From contig JAKBNL010000002.1 of NCBI GenBank assembly GCA_021831035.1, positions 104,488-168,487 on the forward strand: a stretch of DNA of 64,000 nt. Reading direction: 5' to 3'. A program made the position numbers and the translations under genes. Below, in pieces: positions 50,941 through 59,055 of the stretch. Source of the DNA: Actinomycetes bacterium (GTDB lineage Bacteria; Actinomycetota; Acidimicrobiia; Acidimicrobiales; RAAP-2). The notes beneath the pieces were generated by a model. It did no database searches and was not told the origin of the DNA. It was given only the letters and a program-made list of their open reading frames with translations. Every line of letters starts with the position of its first letter. Within the stretch, counting starts at the first letter, position 1.

Positions 50941-53400
50941 GTGGCCAAACCCGGGGTCGGCTCGTCTGACGACGCGCGTTCGCGCGCCTTCGCCCTGCTC
51001 GGAGCGAACCCGACGGCCCTCGACGACTTCGTGCACCACGCGAACGTGGGCCTCGCCGTGCTCGACGATCGGCTACGGGTGCTCTACCTCAACGAGGTCC
51101 AGGCGCGCGTCACCGGTCACAGCGCGGCCGAGGTCGTGGGCCGCCCCGCCCGGGAGATCTCGGACCCGGCCGCGTGGGAGACCCTCGAGACCCACTTCCG
51201 CCACGCCCTCGAGGGCGTCGCCTCGGGCGACGTCGTCATCGCCCAGGAACCCAAGGGGCCCAACGGGGAGCCGCGACGGTGGCGCCTCAGCTTCTCCCCC
51301 CTCTACGAGGCCGGCCGCGTCGTCGCGGCGGCGGCGACGCTCGTGAACATCACCCCGAGTGAGGTCTCGGCCCGGGGGGTCGCGCTGCGCTCGCGCCTGC
51401 TCGATCTCCTCGTCCCGGGCACCCCGTCCGGTCCCACCGCCTTCTTCGAGCGGGTCTGCGAGCTCGCCATCCTCGGCGGCCAGTTCAGCGCAGCCTGGGT
51501 CGGCACCGTCGGCGAGTCGAGCCTCGAGGTCGCCGGCGTCGCCGGGATCGACCGCGAACGCCTCGGCCCGGTCGTGGCCGGACTGCGGCTCGACCCCAAC
51601 GATCCCCACTCACGCGGTCCGGCGATCCAGGCGGTCGCGACCGGTCGGGCGCGCGTGCACAACGCCTTCGCGACCGACCCCGACGTCGCCTTCTGGCACG
51701 ACTGGGCCCGCGAGAACCGGGTCGGTTCGGTCGCCTCCTTCCCCGTCCACGCCGACGGGCGGGTCCGCGCCGTGCTCACCCTCTACGCGCCCGAGTCCGG
51801 CGCCTTCAGCGACGAGACCGTGGCGGTGCTCGGCGACATCACGCTGATCCTCTCGGGCGCCTTCCAGGGGATCCTCGACGACGAGCGCCGCCGGCTCGCC
51901 CAGCGCGAGCTCGAGCAGCGCGACGAGATGATCGCGGCCCTCACCGAGGGCGTCGTCGTCGTCGACGCCCTCGGTGAGGGCTACCCCGCGCTCTACGTCA
52001 GCCCGGGCTTCGAGAGGCTCACCGGGTGGCGCGACGGCGCGTTTCTCGGACGCAGCCTGCGCGCGCTGCTCGGGCCCGACTCCGACCCGACGGTCGTCGC
52101 CGCCCAGCGCGCGGCGGTCGAGGCGGGTCGGCCCTTCGCCGGCGAGGTCCTCCACTACCGCCGCGACGGATCGACGTTCTGGGACCGGGTCTCGCTCACG
52201 CCCTTCCGCGACGAGACGGGCCGGCTTACCCACTACGTGGCCGTTCTCGCCGACGTCACCGAGCGACGCGAACTCGCCCGCCGCGTGGCCCAGAGCGAGA
52301 AGATGGACGCCGTCGCCACGCTCGCCGCGGGCGTCGCGCACGACTTCAACAACGCCCTGCTCGTCGTGCGCGGCTACGCCTCGCTCCTCGCGTCGAGCCA
52401 GGACCCCTCTACCGCCGAAGCGGCCCGGCGGATCGACGCGGCCGTCGAACACGCCGCCACGATCTCGCGACGCCTCTTCGCCCTCGGGACCTCACCGGCC
52501 GGGCGACTCGAAGTGGTCGATCTCACCGCTCTGGTCGAGGGGCTCGTGACGTCCTGGTCGCGCGGCCGGAGCGGGTCGATCACCCTGCGCCTGACGCTCG
52601 ACCCGGATCTGCCCGTCGCCCTCGTCGACCGGGCGCAGGTCGCCCAGGCGCTGACGTGCCTGCTGGAGAACGCCCGCGACGCGCTCGGCGCGACCGGGGG
52701 GATGGTCTCCGTCTCGACCGAGACGCTGGCGCCCGGCGCCGCGGCGATCGAACGGCTCGCCCCGGGCGAGGGCCGACCGTTCGTGCGCGTCGCCGTCGAG
52801 GACGACGGGCCGGGCATGGACGCGACCACGCGGGCCCACGCGCTCGAGCCCTTCTTCTCCACCAAGGATCGCGGCGCCGGCCTGGGGCTCGCGGTCGTCT
52901 ACGGCGTCGTCACCCAGTGCGGGGGCTTCGTCGAGATCGAGAGCGCCCCGGGTCAGGGCACGCGGGTCGACCTCTACCTCCCCGCGGCGCCCACGGCGCG
53001 TCCCGCGCCACCCTCGCGCACCCACCCGACGCGCTCGGGCCGAGTCCTGCTCGTCGAGGACCTATCCGAGGCCCGCGCGCTGGCCGCGGCGGCGTTGCGC
53101 GGGGCCGGCTTCGAGGTCGTGGAGGCCGAGGACGGGGCCGCCGCGCTCGAGGTCGCGCACGAGGTCGGCCCCGTCGACGTCGTGGTGAGCGACGTGTCGA
53201 TGCCCCGTCTCGACGGGCTCGAGCTGGCCGCGCGCCTCAGCCGGGACCAGCCCGCGACGCGCTTCCTCTTCACCTCGGGGTACCCCAGCGAGGAGGCCGT
53301 GCGCGGGGTGTCGATCAGCGCCCCGGCGGCGTTCCTCCCCAAGCCCTACCTCATGGACGAGCTCGTCGCGCGGGTCACCGAACTGCTCGGCGCCGGCTAG
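50941..53400 (+). CDS. Hybrid histidine kinase paralogue: PAS, GAF, LOV-like PAS, kinase, receiver
   Basis: This soluble 819-residue paralogue of the kinase upstream of nnr has the same domain order. The third sensor domain reads GRSLRALLGPDSDP and HYRRDGSTFWD, so both FMN-type Asn (now His and Asp) and the Cys are gone. The kinase core has AAGVAHDFNNALLVVRGY, LLENARDALG and DRGAGLGLAVVYGVV. The receiver phospho-Asp is in VVSDVSMPRLDG. GTG 50941 has GAGGAGGT a few bases upstream; an ATG 20 codons earlier is possible. Stop interlocked with the SDR gene. Confidence 0.9.
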   Translation: MAKPGVGSSDDARSRAFALLGANPTALDDFVHHANVGLAVLDDRLRVLYLNEVQARVTGHSAAEVVGRPAREISDPAAWETLETHFRHALEGVASGDVVIAQEPKGPNGEPRRWRLSFSPLYEAGRVVAAAATLVNITPSEVSARGVALRSRLLDLLVPGTPSGPTAFFERVCELAILGGQFSAAWVGTVGESSLEVAGVAGIDRERLGPVVAGLRLDPNDPHSRGPAIQAVATGRARVHNAFATDPDVAFWHDWARENRVGSVASFPVHADGRVRAVLTLYAPESGAFSDETVAVLGDITLILSGAFQGILDDERRRLAQRELEQRDEMIAALTEGVVVVDALGEGYPALYVSPGFERLTGWRDGAFLGRSLRALLGPDSDPTVVAAQRAAVEAGRPFAGEVLHYRRDGSTFWDRVSLTPFRDETGRLTHYVAVLADVTERRELARRVAQSEKMDAVATLAAGVAHDFNNALLVVRGYASLLASSQDPSTAEAARRIDAAVEHAATISRRLFALGTSPAGRLEVVDLTALVEGLVTSWSRGRSGSITLRLTLDPDLPVALVDRAQVAQALTCLLENARDALGATGGMVSVSTETLAPGAAAIERLAPGEGRPFVRVAVEDDGPGMDATTRAHALEPFFSTKDRGAGLGLAVVYGVVTQCGGFVEIESAPGQGTRVDLYLPAAPTARPAPPSRTHPTRSGRVLLVEDLSEARALAAAALRGAGFEVVEAEDGAAALEVAHEVGPVDVVVSDVSMPRLDGLELAARLSRDQPATRFLFTSGYPSEEAVRGVSISAPAAFLPKPYLMDELVARVTELLGAG

Positions 53401-54164
53401 ATCGCGGGCGAGAGCCCCCCGTCGACGGCGAGCCCCACCCCGGACACGTAGCTCGCCCGCGGCGAGAGGAGGAAGGCGGCGACGTCGGCGAACTCCTCGG
53501 CCCGACCGACGCGCCCGAGGGCGATAGGCCGGCTGGCCGCCATCTCGCGGTAGAGGTCCTCGGTCGCCCGCCCGGCCAGGGCGGCGCGACGCTCCCACTG
53601 GCCCGACTCGACGAGCCCGACGAGCACGGCGTTGACGCGCACCCCGCGCGGGCCGGCCTCGTGGCTGAGCGCCTTGGTGAAGGCCAGGCCCGCCGCCCGA
53701 CTCGCCGCGGTCGGCGTCGAGTCGGACGGCGGCGTGCGGGCCATGATCGTCAGCACGTTCAGCACCGACCCACCGGTCGCCGCCAGGTCCTCCAGGCACA
53801 GCCGTGCGAGACGCACCGCGGCGATCACCTTGAGCTCGAGGTCCTCGCGCCAGGCGTCGTCGCTCGAGTCGGCGACCGCCCCCCCGGCCGTGCGCCCCGC
53901 GTTGTTCACGAGCCCGTCGATCCTCCCGAAGCGCTCGCGCGCGGCGTCGACGAAGGCGGCCGACTCACCGGGCGCGGTCACGTCGGCGCGCACGCACAGG
54001 CCCCCGGGGCCGAGGAGCGCGTCGGCGCGCGCGAGACGGCCCTCGTCGCGTCCGCACACCGCGACCCGGGCACCCTCGCTGACGAGGGTCCGCGCCAGGG
54101 CCAGACCGAGCCCGTCGGTGCCCCCGGTGATCAGGTAGGCGCGCCCAGCGAGTCCGAGGTCCAC
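53397..54164 (-). CDS. SDR family protein lacking the catalytic Tyr-Lys pair
   Basis: This is a Rossmann-fold short-chain dehydrogenase/reductase relative. The 255 residues have the cofactor loop ITGGTDGLGLALA and the structural LVNNAGR. Where classical SDRs have YxxxK, this protein reads TAASR within DSTPTAASRAAGLAFTKAL, so both catalytic residues are replaced by Thr and Arg. Similar sequences seem to occur in actinobacteria, so this may be a distinct subfamily and not a broken copy. The GTG start has TAGGGT 6 nt upstream. Confidence 0.82.
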   Translation of the reverse strand: MDLGLAGRAYLITGGTDGLGLALARTLVSEGARVAVCGRDEGRLARADALLGPGGLCVRADVTAPGESAAFVDAARERFGRIDGLVNNAGRTAGGAVADSSDDAWREDLELKVIAAVRLARLCLEDLAATGGSVLNVLTIMARTPPSDSTPTAASRAAGLAFTKALSHEAGPRGVRVNAVLVGLVESGQWERRAALAGRATEDLYREMAASRPIALGRVGRAEEFADVAAFLLSPRASYVSGVGLAVDGGLSPAI

Positions 54165-54170
54165 CGGCCC

Positions 54171-54176
54171 ACCCTA
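54171..54176 (-). promoter_or_regulatory. Candidate leaderless -10 element of the SDR gene
   Basis: TAGGGT on the minus strand is followed by GGGCCG and the GTG at 54164, a 6-nt gap. It lies in the 19-bp spacer after the DUF2630 gene. Confidence 0.4.
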
Positions 54177-54183
54177 CTTAGCG

Positions 54184-54426
54184 CTACTGGAGGTAGCCCT
54201 CCACCGTGGTCTCGCTGCGCACCGTCGCCTCGTCCGGGTCGAGCCCGGCCGCGCGGCGCGCCCGACGCTGACGCAACAGGTCGTAGCACTGGTCGAGCTG
54301 GACCTCGATATCGCGCAGGCGCGTCCGCTCGACCTCGCTCATGCGACTGCCCGGATGGGCCTCCTCGAGCGCCAACTCCTCCTCGGAGAGCCGCTCGATC
54401 TGCTCGAATAGCGTGCCGTCGTTCAT
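54184..54426 (-). CDS. DUF2630 family small protein
   Basis: This 80-residue protein of unknown function is found across actinobacteria. It is largely helical and charged. It keeps the family pattern RLRDIEVQLDQCYDLLRQRR, then GLDPDEATVR and the C-terminal VEGYLQ. ATG 54426 was chosen because GGGAGG lies about 7 nt upstream; a GTG two codons earlier is possible. It is 43 nt downstream of pirin, perhaps in one transcript. Confidence 0.85.
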   Translation of the reverse strand: MNDGTLFEQIERLSEEELALEEAHPGSRMSEVERTRLRDIEVQLDQCYDLLRQRRARRAAGLDPDEATVRSETTVEGYLQ

Positions 54427-54469
54427 CGCCACCTCCCGGGTCCAACCTAGGGCCCGGCGCGCGAACGCG

Positions 54470-55465
54470 CTAGGCGTCGCGCTCGCGGGACGGGTGCGGG
54501 ACGTGGGGCATGAGGGCCCCCGGCGGGATCACGCCCAGTCGACCCCGCCGGTAGTCCTCGAGGGCCTGGGCAATCTCGGCGCGGGTGTTCATCACGAAGG
54601 GCCCGTAGTGCTCCACCGGCTCGCCGATGGGCCGGCCCCCGAGCACCAGGGCCTCGAGGGGCCCGTCGGGGCCGCCGGCACTCGTCTCGGCGCTGAGGCG
54701 AAGCCACCGGCCGCGCCCGAAGCTCACGAGCTGGCCCGCCGCGACGGGCCGCCGTTCGGAGCCCACCGAGCCCTGTCCCGCCAAGACGTAGACGAGCGCG
54801 TTGAAGTCGGGATCCCACGGCAGGTCGAGCCGGCCACCCGGGGTCAGGGTCACGTGGGCCATCGTCATGGGTGTGTGGGTCGAACCCGGGCCCCGGTGGG
54901 GACCGACCGTTCCGGCGACCACGCGCACCAGGGCCGTCGCGTCGGGCGAGGCGACGAGAGCGACGTCCTCGGCCTCGAGGCTCTGGTAGGCGGGTGGGAC
55001 CATCTTGTCCCGGGCCGGCAGGTTGACCCATAGCTGGACCCCGTGGAAGAGCCCGCCCGACTCGACGAGGGCCGCGGGCGGCGTCTCGATGTGCAAGATC
55101 CCCCGACCGGCCGTCATCCACTGGGTCGAGCCGTTGGTGATGAGCCCGCCACCACCGTGGGAGTCCTGGTGCTGGAAGGTGCCGTCGATCATGTAGGTGA
55201 CGGTCTCGAAGCCCCGGTGCGGGTGCCAGGGTGTGCCCTTGGGCTCGCCGGGGGCGTAGTCGACCTCGCCCATCTGATCCATGTGCACGAAGGGGTCGAG
55301 GGCCGCGAGCGGGAGTCCAGCGAAGGCCCGCCGGACCGGGAAGCCCTCTCCCTCGACCCCGCGCGGGGCCGTCGTCACGGTCGCGACGACGCGCTCCTCG
55401 CCGGGCTCGGCGACCGGCGCCAGACGCGCCAGGTCCGTCCAGTCCGTCGGGGTGAGTGCGGGCAT
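54470..55465 (-). CDS. Pirin family protein
   Basis: This is a double-cupin metal protein; related bacterial pirins act as quercetinases or redox-linked regulators. The 331 residues contain the N-terminal cupin metal site GTPWHPHRGFETVTYMIDG (the His residues and Glu), then HQDSHGGGGLITNGSTQWM and HIETPP. The second cupin is toward the C-terminus. AGAGGAGG precedes the ATG. A TAGTCT hexamer further upstream may be its -10. Specific substrate unknown. Confidence 0.92.
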   Translation of the reverse strand: MPALTPTDWTDLARLAPVAEPGEERVVATVTTAPRGVEGEGFPVRRAFAGLPLAALDPFVHMDQMGEVDYAPGEPKGTPWHPHRGFETVTYMIDGTFQHQDSHGGGGLITNGSTQWMTAGRGILHIETPPAALVESGGLFHGVQLWVNLPARDKMVPPAYQSLEAEDVALVASPDATALVRVVAGTVGPHRGPGSTHTPMTMAHVTLTPGGRLDLPWDPDFNALVYVLAGQGSVGSERRPVAAGQLVSFGRGRWLRLSAETSAGGPDGPLEALVLGGRPIGEPVEHYGPFVMNTRAEIAQALEDYRRGRLGVIPPGALMPHVPHPSRERDA

Positions 55466-55595
55466 GGGACCTCCTCTAGGACAATTCCCAGACTACGGGC
55501 GGGTTTGTCAGCCAACGCACAGACGCCTCTCATCGCTTTCCAAGGTCCGACGGTCATAGTGGCAGGGTCCGAGAGGACGGACCAAGGAGAGAGTG

Positions 55596-56756
55596 ATGAA
55601 CCATTCAACCCCCGCAGTACTCGGCCGGTCGCTGGCCGCACTGGCGGTGACGGCCGGCCTCGGGCTCGGCGTCGCCAGCGTGGCGGGCGCCGACTCCGGC
55701 CACGGACACGGTCGCGGCCACGACAACGGTGGCGGTGACCACGCCGCCGGCTACGTGATGGCCATGACGGCGACCACGCTCAACGTGGAGAGCTCCGGCG
55801 GCGTGACCACGACCTACACGATCAGCCCCACCACGACCTACACCCTCGACGGCCAGGCGGCCACCGCCGCGCTGTTGGTGATCGGTGAGCGCGTCGAGGT
55901 CCAGACCGCCCCGGGCGCGCCCACCACGGCCGCGTCGGTCAACATCGACCTCGCCGAGATTCGCGGCCTAGTGCTCTCGGTCTCGGGCTCCACCGTCTTG
56001 GTGATCGGCCCCGAGGGCTTCACCCGCACCGTGCAGGCCGGCGCCTCGACGGTCGTCACCTCCGGCGGCCAGGCCTCGACGCTCAGCGCGATCACCCCGG
56101 GGACTCCGATCGTCGCCGAGGGCACCATCGACTCGACGGGGACCATCCTCGACGCGGTCTCGATTGACGCGCGCGCCCCCGAGCAGCAGAACCCCGAGCG
56201 CGCCTCGGGCCTCGTCACGAACGTCACGCCGAACGCCTCGGTCACGATCAGCGGTGACCACGGCGCGAGCGTGACCTACACCCTGACCAGCACGACGACC
56301 TACACCGAGGGCTCCTCCACGGTGCCCTCGAGCGACCTCCTGGCCGGTGAGCACGTCTCGATCACGACGGCGGCGGGTTCTCCCACCACGGCCGCGTCGG
56401 TCGACATCCGCCCGCTGCGGGTGCGCGGCAGGATCAGCGCGGTCGGCTCGGGATCGTTCAGCGTGACCAACGACGGCGCCACCACGACCGTCGTCGTCGA
56501 GCCCTCGACCCAGATCTACCAGAGGGGTCAGCTCGCGACCGCGGCGGTGACCTTCACGGTCGGTGAGCACGTGGTCGCGGCCGGCCTGCCCGACGCCACG
56601 AGCGCGTCGACCCTCGACGCCCAGGTGATCGTCGTGGGCGGCGGCGAGGGCTGGGGGCTCCTCGGGCCCGGCCTCGGCAACCTCGGCAACGGACAGGGAA
56701 ACGGCCAGGGCAACGGTTCGGGCCAGGGTGACCACCACCGAGGGCACCAGCGCTAG
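55596..56756 (+). CDS. Secreted DUF5666-like repeat protein, His- and Gly-rich ends
   Basis: This is an exported beta-rich protein of unknown function. The 386 residues have a signal peptide, about 1-33. A His/Gly/Asp-rich segment (DSGHGHGRGHDNGGGDH) comes after it. The core is two tandem modules of about 140 residues; the paired stretches APGAPTTAASVNIDLAEIRG and AAGSPTTAASVDIRPLRVRG show the duplication. Each module resembles DUF5666 domains. The tail is Gly/Asn/Gln-rich and ends DHHRGHQR. The termini could bind metals. AAGGAG precedes the ATG. A perfect hairpin follows the gene. Confidence 0.78.
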   Translation: MNHSTPAVLGRSLAALAVTAGLGLGVASVAGADSGHGHGRGHDNGGGDHAAGYVMAMTATTLNVESSGGVTTTYTISPTTTYTLDGQAATAALLVIGERVEVQTAPGAPTTAASVNIDLAEIRGLVLSVSGSTVLVIGPEGFTRTVQAGASTVVTSGGQASTLSAITPGTPIVAEGTIDSTGTILDAVSIDARAPEQQNPERASGLVTNVTPNASVTISGDHGASVTYTLTSTTTYTEGSSTVPSSDLLAGEHVSITTAAGSPTTAASVDIRPLRVRGRISAVGSGSFSVTNDGATTTVVVEPSTQIYQRGQLATAAVTFTVGEHVVAAGLPDATSASTLDAQVIVVGGGEGWGLLGPGLGNLGNGQGNGQGNGSGQGDHHRGHQR

Positions 56757-56769
56757 ACCCTCACCTCCC

Positions 56770-56814
56770 CCGCCGCCCCGGCCCGACACCCTTGCACCCG
56801 GGCCGGGGCGGCGG
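56770..56814 (+). terminator. Hairpin terminator after the DUF5666-like gene
   Basis: Perfect 16-bp arms CCGCCGCCCCGGCCCG and CGGGCCGGGGCGGCGG enclose a 13-nt loop, starting 14 bp after the stop. There is no T-run. It ends 24 bp before the HAD gene. Confidence 0.65.
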
Positions 56815-56838
56815 CTCGTCCGTGGGAGACTCGGGGGC

Positions 56839-57609
56839 GTGACCCTCGCCCCGCACTGGCTCTGCGACATGGACGGGGTCCTCATCAACGACGGCCGCCA
56901 GGTCGACGGCGCCGCCGCGTTCCTCGCCCGACTGACGGCCACGGGTCGCGACTTCCTCGTGCTCACCAACAACTCCCTCTTCACCCCCCGCCAGATCTGC
57001 TCGACGCTCACCAGCCACGGGGTGACGATCGAACGCGAGCAGTTGTGGACCTCGGCGCTGGCGACGGCCCGCTTCGTCGCCGACCAACGCCCGGACGGCA
57101 GCGCTTACGTGATCGGCGAGTCGGCGATGCACGAGGCCCTCGCCGAGCTCGACTACCCCACCAACCCCGTCGACCCGGACTACGTGGTCGTGGGCGAGAC
57201 CTGGACCTACGACTTCGAGGCCATCACGAGGGCCATTCGGCTCATCGACGCCGGGAGCGCCTTCGTCGCGACCAACCCCGAGCCGACCGGCACCACCCCC
57301 GAGGGGGCCCTGCCGGGCTGCGGGGCGCTCACCGCTCTCATCCAGCGCGCGACCGGGGTCGCCCCCTACGTCGTGGGCAAGCCCAACGCGGTCATGATCC
57401 GCGACGCCCTGGCGCTGCTCGGGGCCCACTCGGCCGAGACCGTACTCGTCGGGGACCGCATGGACACCGACGTGCGCGCCGGCACCGAGGCCGGGATCCC
57501 GACCATCCTGGTGCTCTCGGGGGTGGCGACCCGCTCGGACCTGGTGGGCGCGCCCTACCAGCCGACCCGCGTCGTCGACTCGGTGAGGGACCTGATCGAC
57601 GAGCTCTAG
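56839..57609 (+). CDS. HAD-superfamily phosphatase, NagD type
   Basis: This cap-C2 HAD hydrolase probably dephosphorylates a sugar or nucleotide phosphate. From GTG 56839 it is 256 aa starting VTLAPHWLCDMDGVL, with nucleophile Asp and acid Asp in DMDG. Motif II is in FLVLTNNS, the motif III Lys in VVGKPNAVM and motif IV in LVGDRMDTDV. A start further upstream would run through the terminator hairpin and overlap the previous gene, so it is rejected. It converges with otsA at CTAG. It is not an OtsB-type phosphatase. Confidence 0.87.
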   Translation: MTLAPHWLCDMDGVLINDGRQVDGAAAFLARLTATGRDFLVLTNNSLFTPRQICSTLTSHGVTIEREQLWTSALATARFVADQRPDGSAYVIGESAMHEALAELDYPTNPVDPDYVVVGETWTYDFEAITRAIRLIDAGSAFVATNPEPTGTTPEGALPGCGALTALIQRATGVAPYVVGKPNAVMIRDALALLGAHSAETVLVGDRMDTDVRAGTEAGIPTILVLSGVATRSDLVGAPYQPTRVVDSVRDLIDEL

Positions 57610-59027
57610 GTGGACTCGAGCGCGCCGAGGAACGTCGTCGCCCAGTCGTAGACGTCGCGGCGCATCGTCTGGCGCCGCAGTCGGGCCATGCGCTCGCGCG
57701 TCTCGCGCGGACCGGCGCGCACGGCCGAGCGGATCGCCTCTTTGACCCCCTCGAGGTCGTGGGGGTTCACGATGAAGGCCCCGCGGAGCTCGGTCGCGGC
57801 CCCGGCGAACTCCGAGAGGATGAGCCGGCCCGTCAGGTCGGTCCGACACGTCACGTACTCCTTGGCGACGAGGTTCATCCCGTCGCGAAAGGGCGTCACG
57901 AGCATGACGTCGGCCGCCAGGTAGAGCGCGACCAGCTCGTCGAAGGGCATGTTCTGGTGCAGGTAGTGGATGACCGGCCGACCGACGAGCCCGTAGTCGC
58001 CGTTGACCTGGCTCACGACCTGCTCGAGCTCGTGGCGCTCGCGCTCGTAGTGCGCGTCGCTCTCGCGCGAGGGCACGGCGATCTGGACCATGACGTGGTG
58101 CTCGGGGTCGAGCGAGTGGTCGGCGTAGAGCTCGGCGAGCGCCTTGGCCCGCTGCTGGATGCCCTTGGTGTAGTCGAGCCGGTCGACCCCGAGCAGGATG
58201 ACCTCGGGGTCGCCCAGGTCCTGGCGGATCTCCTTGGCCCGGGCGCGCACCGCCGGGTCCTGGGCCGCCGCGGCGAAGCGGGCCACGTCGGCGGTGATCG
58301 GGAAGGCCCCGGTGCGCACGCGTCGGCCCTCGTACTGCACGAGCGCGTCGGTGCCGTCAGCCGTGGTGAGCCGCCGGGCCAGACGCGAGAAGTTGGCGGC
58401 CGACTGACGGGTCTGGAAGCCCACCAGGTCGGCCCCGAGCAGCCCCTCGACGATCTCGCGCCGCCACGGGAGCTGGTTGAAGAGCTCGAGCGGCGGGAAC
58501 GGGATGTGCATGAAGAACCCCAACCGCACGTCGGGGCGGCGCTCGCGCACCATCCGCGGGACGAGCTGGAGCTGGTAGTCGTGGACCCACACGGTCGCTC
58601 CCGGCGCGGCCGCCTCGGTGACGGCGTCGGCGAAGCGCCGGTTCACCCGGGCGTAGCTCTGCCACCACGTCCGGTGGAAGGCCGGCGGGCGGATCGCGTC
58701 GTGGTAGAGGGGCCAGAGCGTGGCGTTGGAGAAGCCCAGGTAGAACGTCTCGTACTCGTCGGCTGAGATCGGCACGGGCCGCAGGCGAATCCCCTCGTAG
58801 TGCGCCGGCACGTGACGGTGCTGGGACGTTCCCGGCCAGCCGATCCACAGGCCGTTGCCGCGCTGGAGCACCGAGGTCAGCGCCGAGACCAGCCCGCCGG
58901 GGCTGGGTCGCCAGCCGTTCACGCCGGCCTCGGCGTCGGGCTGGACGGGCAGTCGGTTGGCGACCACCACGAGGCTCGCCCGGGGCTCGTCCACCGGGGG
59001 TGTCACGGCGTCCGGGCGGGGCGTCAC
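57606..59027 (-). CDS. otsA: Trehalose-6-phosphate synthase
   Basis: This GT20 enzyme makes trehalose 6-phosphate from UDP- or GDP-glucose and glucose 6-phosphate. The 473 residues contain NGWRPSPGGLVSAL, the WVHDYQLQLVP segment and the phosphate-binding Arg/Lys of GVDRLDYTKGI, then TPFRDGMNLVAKEYV. All expected sites are present. It is 28 nt downstream of the GH15 trehalase on the same strand. No OtsB phosphatase gene is visible in the window. Confidence 0.93.
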   Translation of the reverse strand: MTPRPDAVTPPVDEPRASLVVVANRLPVQPDAEAGVNGWRPSPGGLVSALTSVLQRGNGLWIGWPGTSQHRHVPAHYEGIRLRPVPISADEYETFYLGFSNATLWPLYHDAIRPPAFHRTWWQSYARVNRRFADAVTEAAAPGATVWVHDYQLQLVPRMVRERRPDVRLGFFMHIPFPPLELFNQLPWRREIVEGLLGADLVGFQTRQSAANFSRLARRLTTADGTDALVQYEGRRVRTGAFPITADVARFAAAAQDPAVRARAKEIRQDLGDPEVILLGVDRLDYTKGIQQRAKALAELYADHSLDPEHHVMVQIAVPSRESDAHYERERHELEQVVSQVNGDYGLVGRPVIHYLHQNMPFDELVALYLAADVMLVTPFRDGMNLVAKEYVTCRTDLTGRLILSEFAGAATELRGAFIVNPHDLEGVKEAIRSAVRAGPRETRERMARLRRQTMRRDVYDWATTFLGALEST

Positions 59028-59055
59028 GGTCGCCCTCGTCCTCGCGCGACGCCCA

